Shown here piece after piece: positions 17,316 to 24,777 of a stretch of DNA of 42,774 nt. The translations under genes were made by a program, and so were the position numbers. Each line of letters opens with the position of its first letter. Within the stretch, counting starts at the first letter, position 1. The notes below the pieces were generated by a model. The model ran no database searches, was not told the DNA's origin, and was given only the letters and a program-made list of their open reading frames with translations. Origin of the DNA: Phycisphaerales bacterium UBA1845 (GTDB lineage Bacteria; Planctomycetota; Phycisphaerae; UBA1845); the NCBI GenBank assembly GCA_002338715.1, contig DDIR01000004.1, positions 1-42,774 of the forward strand, read 5' to 3'.

Positions 17316-17835
17316 TTTGCGTGCATAACCGCACCGGCGCGGTCAAGTCGGCGTCGATTCTGATGCCGATATTGACGCTGCCGGTATCGTTTGACGCCGC
17401 ATATGCAGGCTTTTTGACCGCACAGACGTTAATACCATTGCAGAGGCGCGCTTGACTTGCCGAATCTGTAATTGTAAAGATTAGACAACATGAAACGCAG
17501 CACCGAAACAACCCTATTGGCCATCATCCCCTCGGATGAGGCCCACCTGAGCATGATCATGCCCAGCCCGAGTACGGGGGTCTTCGACCTTTGTGCCGGG
17601 TTTCGCGGTGTGTAATTGCTTGAATTCCATTCAGCAATCCAATTAAGCAGAAAACAAATCAGCCGGCGCTGTGCGCTTTTTTCCAGATCGGCTGACCCTG
17701 CAATCACCACCGCTGCAAGACTGAACCTCGCCACAATCGTCGCCCCCCGTGCTTGGGCTCTTCCGCTCGAACCGCAACCAAAACCGATACGAAATCGAAT
17801 TGAAGCGAAACACCAAAGCACGGAGATAAGCCATC
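17316..17835. other. Long leader/intergenic region before the cystathionine synthase-like gene
   Basis: A 520-base gap. It holds TTGACT (17452-17457) and TAAAGA (17475-17480) 17 bases apart, a weak promoter candidate. A 41-codon frame from ATG 17490 to TAA 17613-17615 (product starts MKRSTETTLLAIIPSDEAHL) follows at once. No strong ribosome site precedes that frame. A leader this long before a methionine-pathway gene could hold an RNA switch, but I do not recognise the consensus of any known SAM riboswitch. Confidence 0.4.
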
Positions 17836-19029
17836 ATGGCCACTGGATTCAGCACCCGAGCCATTCACGCCGGGCAGGAACACGATCAAACAAGCGGCGC
17901 AATCGTCCCGCCGATCTACCAAACCTCCACTTACGGACAGCACGAGGTCGGTGGGACCCCAACGTACTGCTATAGCCGCACCGGAAACCCCTCGCGCGAC
18001 GCACTTGAGCGCAACATCGCCGCACTCGAAAACGCAGCCCACGCGCTGTGTTTCTCCAGCGGCATGTCCGCGATCAACAACGTTTTGAATCTTCTGTCAG
18101 CCGGCGACCACGTGATTGCGTGCAACGATTTGTACGGCGGGGCTTACCGAATTTTCACGAAGCTCTACGCCAAGCTCGGCATCGAGTTTACGTTCGTCGA
18201 CGCGACCGAGGCGGCTAGCATCACCGAAGCGATCCGTCCCAACACGCGCATCGTCTGGCTGGAGACGCCGTCAAACCCGCTGCTGCGCATCACCGACATA
18301 CGGGCCGGCGCGTCGGTCGCGCGGCGTGCGGGCGCACTTTGCGTGGTCGATAACACTTTCGCCACCCCGTACCTGCAAAACCCGCTCAAACTCGGCGCCG
18401 ACATCGTCGTCCACTCCACGACCAAATACCTCAACGGGCACAGCGACGTCTTGGGCGGCGCGGTGGTAACGAACTCAGACAACCTCTATGAAAAACTTCG
18501 CTTCTTCCAGAACACCGTCGGTGCCGTCCCGGGCCCGCAGGATTGCTTCCTGATTCAGCGCGGGATCAAGACGCTCGAACTCCGCATGAAACGACATTGC
18601 GAAAGCGCCCGACGAATCGCGGAAACGCTGACCGCGCACCCGAGCGTTGAGCACGTGTACTTTCCGGGGCTTGCCAACCATCCGCAGCACTCGGTCGCAG
18701 CCAGCCAGATGACCGACTTCGGCGGCATCGTTTCGTTCGACCTGCGCGGCGGGCTGGACGCGGCTAAGAAGTTCGCAGCCCACGCCGGAATCTGGACACT
18801 GGCTGAGAGCCTCGGCGGCGTCTGTTCACTCTGGTGCCATCCGCCCACGATGACGCACGCAGCCGTCGAGCCCGAAGTGCGCCGCAAAAACGGACTGGGC
18901 GACGGGCTTATCCGGTTGTCGGTCGGTTTGGAGGATGTCGAAGACCTGCTGGTCGACCTGGTGGCTGCCCTCGACGCGGCGACCACTATCGAGGAGCAGA
19001 GCCGGGAAACCGAGGAGGTGCTGGTATGA
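17836..19029 (+). CDS. metB: Cys/Met-metabolism PLP enzyme (cystathionine gamma-synthase/lyase family)
   Basis: Gamma-family PLP enzyme of 397 aa: either joins homoserine esters with cysteine in methionine synthesis or cleaves cystathionine. Visible are STRAIHAGQEHDQTSGAIVPP, YCYSRTGNPSRDALE, the PLP-stacking LYGGAYR, VVDNTFATPYLQNPL and Schiff-base Lys in HSTTKYLNGHSDVLGGAVV. The normally conserved SLGGVESLI is SLGGVCSLW here, so the substrate-contacting Glu is Cys. That change makes synthase versus lyase versus other activity uncertain. GGAGATAAG precedes the ATG. Overlaps the next gene (ATGA). Confidence 0.85.
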   Translation: MATGFSTRAIHAGQEHDQTSGAIVPPIYQTSTYGQHEVGGTPTYCYSRTGNPSRDALERNIAALENAAHALCFSSGMSAINNVLNLLSAGDHVIACNDLYGGAYRIFTKLYAKLGIEFTFVDATEAASITEAIRPNTRIVWLETPSNPLLRITDIRAGASVARRAGALCVVDNTFATPYLQNPLKLGADIVVHSTTKYLNGHSDVLGGAVVTNSDNLYEKLRFFQNTVGAVPGPQDCFLIQRGIKTLELRMKRHCESARRIAETLTAHPSVEHVYFPGLANHPQHSVAASQMTDFGGIVSFDLRGGLDAAKKFAAHAGIWTLAESLGGVCSLWCHPPTMTHAAVEPEVRRKNGLGDGLIRLSVGLEDVEDLLVDLVAALDAATTIEEQSRETEEVLV

Positions 19030-19346
19030 GCGCGATACCACTCGCTGAACCGGTGATCGACGATGATGCCGGCGGATTCCGTGCGCGGTTTTCCGTGGAA
19101 CCGTCGGAGGATTTTCCGCAGCGGTGTTTCGAGGCGCTCGCCCGCCATCACATCGCCGCAAGGTCGCTGTCGATTTTCCGCGAGCCCGATGGACGCAATC
19201 GGCTGGCGGTGACCCTGACGGCAGGACTCTGCGCCCGATCGGAATTTCGCCAGGTGCTCGATGAATTGACGCAGCCGCAAACGCCTGATGGCGAGTTCGA
19301 TCCGGGGCATCATGAACGGGTCGGGCAACTCTGCGGTGTGCCGTGA
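19026..19346 (+). CDS. Small protein coupled to the cystathionine enzyme, possibly ACT-like
   Basis: 106-aa product from ATG 19026, overlapping the preceding stop by four bases. GAGGAGGT six bases before the start is a strong ribosome site inside the upstream gene, so the two are probably translated together. No membrane segment or signal. The part FPQRCFEALARHHIAARSLS followed by RNRLAVTLTA has the strand-helix-strand feel of an ACT-type ligand-binding domain, which would suit feedback control of an amino-acid enzyme. This is inference; I do not recognise the family. Confidence 0.7.
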   Translation: MSAIPLAEPVIDDDAGGFRARFSVEPSEDFPQRCFEALARHHIAARSLSIFREPDGRNRLAVTLTAGLCARSEFRQVLDELTQPQTPDGEFDPGHHERVGQLCGVP

Positions 19347-19415
19347 TGCCGCGGAATCGGGCGTTGCAAAAATGATTGCGGAAATGTCGGCGGGTCGGTG
19401 TTAGTATCTGCCAAC

Positions 19416-19913
19416 ATGAGACACCAAACACGATGGATAAGTTGCCTGATCGCATGCGTGTCGTTGGCGCTGGCGAGCGGGTGTAGCCGCTTTGACAAGA
19501 ACTGGAAGGAAGCCGGTCAACAGGACTTTCCGGAATCGGGATTGGCGGGCCGGTGGATGGGCACGTGGACCAGCGAAGCCGACGGACACAGCGGCGAGTT
19601 GAAATGCCTGGTCACCGACCTTAACGGCGGTGCATACCAAGCCGCCTTTCGCTCCAAGTTCGGCGGCATCTTTCGGTTTGACCACACCACGACGCTGTAC
19701 GCGGTGAACCTTCGCGGCATGTGGACCTTTGAAGGCTCGGAAGATCTCGGGTTGTTTGCGGGCGGTTTGTATACCTACAAAGGAAAAGCCGGCAGCAACA
19801 AATTCTTCTCCACGTACAAGTCGCGAAACGACGAAGGCAGCTTCGAAATGTACCGCGTCAAGAAAGACGACCCGCCAAAGGAAAAAGAGAAGAAGGGTTT
19901 CAAACTTTGGTAG
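19416..19913 (+). CDS. Predicted lipoprotein, beta-rich, unknown function
   Basis: 165-aa product from ATG 19416 with a lipoprotein signal: MRHQTRWISC, hydrophobic core, LASGC lipobox (Cys at 23). The mature part has repeated aromatic/Gly pairs such as GRWMGTWTSEADGHSGELKC, GGAYQAAFRSKFGGIFRF and LRGMWTFEGSED, suggesting a small beta-sheet protein. It ends in a highly charged tail (KKDDPPKEKEKKG). Function unknown. The start is set by the lipobox distance. The next frame overlaps its end by seven bases, suggesting coupling to the GAF protein. Confidence 0.75.
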   Translation: MRHQTRWISCLIACVSLALASGCSRFDKNWKEAGQQDFPESGLAGRWMGTWTSEADGHSGELKCLVTDLNGGAYQAAFRSKFGGIFRFDHTTTLYAVNLRGMWTFEGSEDLGLFAGGLYTYKGKAGSNKFFSTYKSRNDEGSFEMYRVKKDDPPKEKEKKGFKLW

Positions 19914-20365
19914 AGCGGGACTACGAATCGATCGCGGCATCGCTTGATGACGAAGGGACGATCGAAGAGCGCATGCGCCGGGTGGCTGACGTCTTGTGGG
20001 ACAGGCTTTCTCCGACGGGCGTTTCGTGGGTCGGTTTCTATCTGCCGGATGGCGCGGACCAACTCATCCTCGGTCCGTCGCGCAACAAACCGGCGTGCTC
20101 ACCGATCGGTCTGCATGGCGCGTGCGGGCAGGTGTTCCTGTCGGGCCAACCGCTCGTCGTTCATGACGTGCGCGACCTTGGCGAATCCTATGTCGCGTGC
20201 GATCCACGCGACCAAAGCGAGGTGGTTTTACCGTTGTTTGGCGAGGATAATCAGCCCTGGGCGGTCTTGGACCTCGACAGCTTTGACATCGGCGCATTTG
20301 CGGAACACGATGTGGCGGGCCTGCGCCGCGTCCTCTGCGCGGCAGGATTAACACGCGACAACTGA
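19907..20365 (+). CDS. msrC: GAF-domain free methionine-(R)-sulfoxide reductase-like protein
   Basis: fRMsr enzymes reduce free Met-R-sulfoxide with three Cys on a GAF fold. This 152-aa product matches across its length: SWVGFYLPDGADQLILGP, NKPACSPIGLHGACGQ, YVACDPRDQSEVVLPL and AVLDLDSFDIGAF. All three expected Cys (KPAC, GACG, VACD) are present. The start appears to be TTG 19907, overlapping the lipoprotein stop; AAGGG lies about nine bases upstream. ATG 19973 would remove part of the first helix. The link to the sulfur-amino-acid gene upstream is suggestive. Confidence 0.85.
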   Translation: MVERDYESIAASLDDEGTIEERMRRVADVLWDRLSPTGVSWVGFYLPDGADQLILGPSRNKPACSPIGLHGACGQVFLSGQPLVVHDVRDLGESYVACDPRDQSEVVLPLFGEDNQPWAVLDLDSFDIGAFAEHDVAGLRRVLCAAGLTRDN

Positions 20366-20382
20366 ATCCAAGGGAGTGACCG

Positions 20383-20880
20383 ATGAACAAGACCCCTCGA
20401 TGCTTCATCGCTGCGACTTGCACCTTGTCCTTGATCCTCGTGACTCAACTGGCGTGTGAGCCACCAGCGCCAGGCGGTGACGGCGACCCCGATGGCGACG
20501 GCTCGCAGGATACCGGCGCGTGTTGTCTTGGTGTTGACGACTGTCAGATTGTGGCGATGGCTGACTGCCCCGATGCGGGTATCAATTTCGCCGGCGCCGA
20601 TACAACCTGTGACGAAATCGATTGCAGCGAAGAAGGCAGTTGCTGTTTGACCGATGGCGAAACGTGCGAACCCCTAAGCCGCGTCGAATGCGAGGCGATG
20701 GATGGCTACTTTGATGCGGGGCTGGATTGTGTGGCCGCGAGTTGCGGCGATATTGTGACGGCCAGCTGCTGCGTTGCGGCGAACTCCGATTGCGCGATTC
20801 GATCGAAAAACGAGTGCGATGCGCTGGGCGGCGAGTTTCGACCGGATGCCGATTGCGCCGATCTCAACTGCGCCCCATAA
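20383..20880 (+). CDS. Predicted lipoprotein with three six-cysteine repeats
   Basis: 165-aa product with signal peptide and lipobox LVTQLAC (Cys25), then an acidic Gly/Asp-rich linker (GGDGDPDGDGSQD). Three repeats of about 37-40 residues follow, each starting with CC and holding six Cys in the same order: CC-x5-7-C-x7-C-x11-14-C-x4-C (ACCLGVDDC..., SCCLTDGETC..., SCCVAANSDC...). The even Cys count suggests disulfide-knotted surface modules. GGGAG stands seven bases before the ATG. Family not recognised by name. Converges on the DUF420 gene, 20 bases away. Confidence 0.8.
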   Translation: MNKTPRCFIAATCTLSLILVTQLACEPPAPGGDGDPDGDGSQDTGACCLGVDDCQIVAMADCPDAGINFAGADTTCDEIDCSEEGSCCLTDGETCEPLSRVECEAMDGYFDAGLDCVAASCGDIVTASCCVAANSDCAIRSKNECDALGGEFRPDADCADLNCAP

Positions 20881-20900
20881 GAAACTCAGGCGAATTCCAC

Positions 20901-21320
20901 CTACATCCAGACGTAAAGCATCAGATAGACCACCACACCGGACACCGAGACGAACATCCACAGCGGAAAGGTGATGCGGGCGATCTTCTTGTGCCTTTCG
21001 AAATCGCCCTTCAACGCGCGCTTGGCGGTCACGATCACCATCGGCAAATTGACGGCGGCTAACACCACGTGCGGAATCAGAATCGCAAAGTAAACGGTCC
21101 GCAAAATCCCTTCGCCCGTGTACTTCTTCCCGCCGCCGATCGCCGTGTGATAGACAATATAGCTGACCAGAAACGCAGCGGCGGCGACCATCGCAGCGAT
21201 CATGCAGGCCTTGTGGACGGGAATCCGCCGCGTTTTGATCGCCCAATAGCCAGCCGAAAGCAAAACCGCAGAGAGCGCGTTTAGTGAGACGTTTAGATGA
21301 GGTAGATCTGAAACCTGCAT
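20901..21320 (-). CDS. DUF420 (CtaM-like) membrane protein of cytochrome oxidase assembly
   Basis: 139-aa protein with four predicted membrane helices (NALSAVLLSAGYWAI, ACMIAAMVAAAAFLVSYIV, VYFAILIPHVVLAAVNLPMV, FPLWMFVSVSGVVVYLMLYV) and conserved His (VHKACMI, YHTAIG, IPHVVLA, RHKKIAR) typical of DUF420. In Bacillus and Staphylococcus the homolog CtaM is needed to mature heme A oxidases. Last gene of the oxidase cluster, 39 bases after SCO1. AGGA lies seven bases before the ATG. Confidence 0.87.
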   Translation of the reverse strand: MQVSDLPHLNVSLNALSAVLLSAGYWAIKTRRIPVHKACMIAAMVAAAAFLVSYIVYHTAIGGGKKYTGEGILRTVYFAILIPHVVLAAVNLPMVIVTAKRALKGDFERHKKIARITFPLWMFVSVSGVVVYLMLYVWM

Positions 21321-21359
21321 GGAAAATCCTGAATTCAGCGTTGGTGAAATGGGTCGGGA

Positions 21360-22076
21360 TTACTCTTTAAGAAGATCCTTCACATCGGCAATGAGCAGTT
21401 CGAGGTCGTCCTTGTCGTCGCCATCATAGTATCCGCGGATGCGCGATTGCTGGTCGAGCAGCACGAACTTGCTGCTGTGGAGCACGTCTTCGACCTCCGC
21501 ACTGCGCTTATCCGGCGGGGTCTCTTCGACGCTGAGGCGAAAACTGTCTTGTGACAACCGGTAAATAACGTGTTTGTCTCCGGTCAGGAACCACCAGCCC
21601 GCATCATCAGCATGGTAGCGCTTGGCGTATTGACGCAGCCGCTCGGGCGTGTCGCGTTCCGGGTCGACGCTGATCGACACCAGCGTCACGCCGTCGACAT
21701 CGGCAAGCCGCGACTGAATGCCTTCCATCGCGCTACTCATGATCGGGCAGATCCCCGCGCACGATGTAAAGAAAAAGTCCGCGATCCACACGCGTCCCAT
21801 CAAATCATCACGCGAAACCTCGTCGCCCGCCCGCTCGGTCAACGTGAAATCGGAAACGCTTCCATACATCGGCAGCGGCCCCGTTCGCTTGGGCACGACC
21901 GTGCGCGTCGGCTGAAACGCCCGCATCAAACCTGCCCCCAGAAGCGCACCGATCAGAAGCAAAATCACGCCCCACCAGAAGGCGTATTGCGGCGACAACC
22001 CCTTCGCGGATGTCGCGCCGCACTCAGCCGCGTTTGAATTGGCAGAAGATTCTGATTCCACGTGACTTGTCATCAT
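21360..22076 (-). CDS. SCO1/SenC copper chaperone
   Basis: Delivers copper to or reduces the CuA site of oxidase subunit II at the outer face of the membrane. The product (238 aa from ATG 22076) has an N-terminal membrane anchor (FWWGVILLLIGALLGAGLMR) and a thioredoxin-like domain with the copper motif FFFTSCAGICPIMS (CxxxCP) and the distal His in VLHSSKFVLLD. SISVDPERDTPERL is also typical. The start overlaps the permease stop (ATGA); the frame is open to 22160 but that part lies inside the permease gene. Confidence 0.9.
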   Translation of the reverse strand: MMTSHVESESSANSNAAECGATSAKGLSPQYAFWWGVILLLIGALLGAGLMRAFQPTRTVVPKRTGPLPMYGSVSDFTLTERAGDEVSRDDLMGRVWIADFFFTSCAGICPIMSSAMEGIQSRLADVDGVTLVSISVDPERDTPERLRQYAKRYHADDAGWWFLTGDKHVIYRLSQDSFRLSVEETPPDKRSAEVEDVLHSSKFVLLDQQSRIRGYYDGDDKDDLELLIADVKDLLKE

Positions 22077-22888
22077 CGACCATTGCGACTGGGGCGGTTG
22101 GCCAGTCGGATTGAACCCATCACCATGAGTATTGCGAAAGCGGCAGTCACCAAAATGCACGCGGTCAACGGGGCGGCTTGTGCCGGCGCCGACTTGGCAC
22201 TGTGGTAAAGACCGGAACGAAACGCACTGACCCCATAGGTCAGCGGATTGGCATACATCAAAACCTTGATCAGCGAATGGGCGTCACTTAGCGGGAAAAC
22301 CGCCCCCGAAAGCAGCCACATCGGCATCAACAGCAAGTTCATGATCGCATGAAAGCCGGACGTCGACTCCATCGACCAGGCGATCATCAGCCCCAACCCG
22401 GAAAGGCCAAACGCCACGCCAAACAGCGCCAGCAGTGCGTAGAAAAAAGACATCGCCGTGCACGGTATCCCGATCAGCGGCGCGATCAGCATCATCAAGA
22501 GACCCTGGGCCATCGCCAGCGTGGTCGCGCCGAGCATCTTGCCCGCAACAATGCCACCACGTGACACCGGAGCCACCATCACGCCCTGCAAGAACCCTTC
22601 CTGCCGATCCTCGATCACCGAAATGGTCGAATAGATCGCGGTGAAGAGAACGGCCAGCACCACCGTTCCCGGAAAAAAATATTCCAGGTAGTTCGTATCC
22701 GAATCGGAGGCAGAGTGGCTGAACGATCCGCCGAATCCTGCGCCGAGGACCAACCAGAACAGAAGCGGGGTGGCTACCGCGCCGAACAGGCGACTCTTTT
22801 GCCGCCAAAAACGCGTCAGCTCGCGCCGCCACATCGAGTAGACCGCCAGCGAAACCGGCGCCCGTTGAACCGCCACCGCCCCACTCAT
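22073..22888 (-). CDS. ABC-2 type transporter permease
   Basis: 271-aa polytopic protein with about six membrane helices and the ABC-2 pattern: cytoplasmic start YSMWRRELTRFWRQKSRL, VIEDRQEGFLQGVMVAPVSR between helices, and PMWLLSGAVFPLSDA before the last pair with ANPLTYGVSAFRSGLY. Overlaps the ATPase gene upstream by four bases (ATGA), so the two form one exporter. Its place between heme O synthase and SCO1 suggests a role in oxidase assembly, for instance export of a cofactor-related compound; the substrate is unknown. Confidence 0.9.
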   Translation of the reverse strand: MSGAVAVQRAPVSLAVYSMWRRELTRFWRQKSRLFGAVATPLLFWLVLGAGFGGSFSHSASDSDTNYLEYFFPGTVVLAVLFTAIYSTISVIEDRQEGFLQGVMVAPVSRGGIVAGKMLGATTLAMAQGLLMMLIAPLIGIPCTAMSFFYALLALFGVAFGLSGLGLMIAWSMESTSGFHAIMNLLLMPMWLLSGAVFPLSDAHSLIKVLMYANPLTYGVSAFRSGLYHSAKSAPAQAAPLTACILVTAAFAILMVMGSIRLANRPSRNGR

Positions 22889-23826
22889 TCTTCGCGCTCC
22901 CGATTGAAACTGCGACCCGTCTGATGAATGAACACATCTTCCAATGTCGGATGTCCCAGTGTGATCGTCTGCACGTGATCGCTTAACACTTCCGCCAACT
23001 TCGGAATCAGCCCCGCACCTTCCGGCGATTCGATGCGAACGGTTCGGCCCACAACGTCAGCCGTCAGGTTCATCTCCTGGCTGATGCGTTCCATGATCGC
23101 TTGCGGCTGATCTGAATCGATGCGGATCACTTCACCGCCAACTTGCCCCTTCAAAGAAGCTGGGGTGCCTGCGGCTACCACACATCCGGCATCGAGAATC
23201 GTCACGCGATCGCAGCGCTCGGCTTCATCGAGAATGTGGGTCGTCATCAAGACAGCCACATCTTCGGTACTGCGCACTTCGTCGAGTTGATGCCACAAGT
23301 CCAGCCGCGCGACCGGATCGAGGCCCGTACTCGGTTCATCGAGCAGCAGGACTTTCGGACCAGGCAGCATCCCCTTCGCGATTTCAACGCGACGGGCAAG
23401 TCCGCCGGAAAGGGTTTCGACCTGATCGTTGGCTCGGTCGTCGATATCGAAGCGTTCGAGCATCACGCCGATGCGCCGCTCCAGACTCCGCCCGCGCATG
23501 CCAAACAGATGACCGTGGTGGCGAAGATTTTCAGCCGCAGTCAGTTTTTTGTCGAGGCTCGGCGATTGGAACACGACGCCCAGCACCCGCCGCACGCGAT
23601 CGGGCGCGGTGACCGGATCGAATCCGCAAATCCGGGCGCTGCCGGAATCCGGCTGAAGCAGTGTGGCGAGAATGCGAAAGAGGGTGGTCTTTCCGCCGCC
23701 ATTGGGACCAAGCAGCGCCGCGATGTGTTTCGATTCAACCTGAAGCGCGACGCGATCGAGCGCCCGTCGATCGTTGAAGGACTTCGTCAGGTCTGAAACT
23801 TCGATGGCCAATTCGCTCATGCGCAT
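22885..23826 (-). CDS. ABC transporter ATP-binding protein
   Basis: 313-aa ATPase partner of the ABC-2 permease. Walker A is LLGPNGGGKTTLFR, the Q-loop is in VFQSPSLDKKLTAAENL, the signature is LSGGLARRVEIAKGML (usual LSGGQ has Leu here), Walker B KVLLLDEPSTGLDPVAR and switch His in LMTTHILDEAERC. A C-terminal extension (about 225-313) ending TLEDVFIHQTGR is common in ABC-2 ATPases. Two starts, ATG 23826 and ATG 23820, are both possible relative to GGAG. Forty-eight bases after heme O synthase. Confidence 0.92.
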   Translation of the reverse strand: MRMSELAIEVSDLTKSFNDRRALDRVALQVESKHIAALLGPNGGGKTTLFRILATLLQPDSGSARICGFDPVTAPDRVRRVLGVVFQSPSLDKKLTAAENLRHHGHLFGMRGRSLERRIGVMLERFDIDDRANDQVETLSGGLARRVEIAKGMLPGPKVLLLDEPSTGLDPVARLDLWHQLDEVRSTEDVAVLMTTHILDEAERCDRVTILDAGCVVAAGTPASLKGQVGGEVIRIDSDQPQAIMERISQEMNLTADVVGRTVRIESPEGAGLIPKLAEVLSDHVQTITLGHPTLEDVFIHQTGRSFNREREE

Positions 23827-23874
23827 ACCGCTCCATGGTCAAACGCGCAAAACAAGACTAACCGCGCCAAGCGA

Positions 23875-24777
23875 TCAGAGCTTATCGACCATGTAGAGAG
23901 TCAACAACGTTGGCAGGTACACAACGGACGCAAGAAACGCCCGCCGAGCGGCAGACTGCCCGTTGTTTTGATAATCGACTGATGGCCTGCGCCACAGGCA
24001 AAAGCCGAGATACGCAACTCCAATGACAAACGCCGCGTTGAAATAAAGTCGGCCCGTTAAACCCCAGACCGACGGCAACAGACTCACGGGGATCAACAGC
24101 ATCGCGAGCAGTCCGATCTGGATGCGGGTCATCAAACCCGTTCCGTCGGCGACGCTGAGCATGCGAAATCCGCCGCTTTGATAGTCGTCGCGATAGATCC
24201 ACGCGATCGAAAAAAAGTGCGGAAGCTGCCACACGAACAAGATCGCAACCAGCAGCCAACCACCCACGCCCACTTCACCGCGGGCAGCCACCCAACCCAT
24301 CATCGGAGGGATCGCCCCCACGACCGCGCCAACCAGCGTGTTGTGAATCGTGATGCGTTTGAGCGGCGTATAAACGAAAACATACAAACCCAATGCCAGC
24401 GCGCCGAAGAATGCGGCAATCAGATTCACGCCAACCAGAAGTTCAAACAATCCGACCATCGAAATGATCGCCGCAAAGCGCAGCGCTTCGACCGGATTCA
24501 ATCGCCCGGAAGGCAGTGGCCGAGTCCGCGTTCGCTGCATCTGGGCGTCGAAGTCGCGCTCGACCACCTGATTCAGTGCATTGGCGCCACCAGCAACCAA
24601 CGTCGTACCCACCAGCAGGTGCAGCAACACAAACACATCGATCGGCCCGTCGGTTCCAGCCACAAATCCCACGAGCGCTGTGAACAGAACCAGCGAACTC
24701 AAGCGCGGTTTGGTCAATTCGAGATACGACGTCCACGATCGCGCCGGTGCACTGATGTCGATGGCTTGCGAACTCAT
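23875..24777 (-). CDS. ctaB: Protoheme IX farnesyltransferase (heme O synthase)
   Basis: UbiA-type prenyltransferase that adds a farnesyl tail to heme B, giving heme O for heme A synthesis. The 300-aa product has about nine membrane helices, with the family motifs LTKPRLSSLVLFTALVGF, GANALNQVVERDFDAQMQRT (aspartate-rich site), RTRPLPSGR, YTPLKR, GAIPPMMGW and IYRDDYQSGGFRML. Its ATG overlaps the end of ctaA by four bases, so heme B to heme O to heme A enzymes are translationally linked. Confidence 0.94.
   Translation of the reverse strand: MSSQAIDISAPARSWTSYLELTKPRLSSLVLFTALVGFVAGTDGPIDVFVLLHLLVGTTLVAGGANALNQVVERDFDAQMQRTRTRPLPSGRLNPVEALRFAAIISMVGLFELLVGVNLIAAFFGALALGLYVFVYTPLKRITIHNTLVGAVVGAIPPMMGWVAARGEVGVGGWLLVAILFVWQLPHFFSIAWIYRDDYQSGGFRMLSVADGTGLMTRIQIGLLAMLLIPVSLLPSVWGLTGRLYFNAAFVIGVAYLGFCLWRRPSVDYQNNGQSAARRAFLASVVYLPTLLTLYMVDKL

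Noticed and set aside
17429..17821. A 130-codon minus-strand frame before the cystathionine enzyme
   Set aside because: Arg/Ser-rich with no fold or ribosome site, and it covers a likely leader region.
17316..17835. SAM or other known riboswitch before the methionine-pathway gene
   Set aside because: I could not find the conserved core of any known class; kept only as an unexplained leader.
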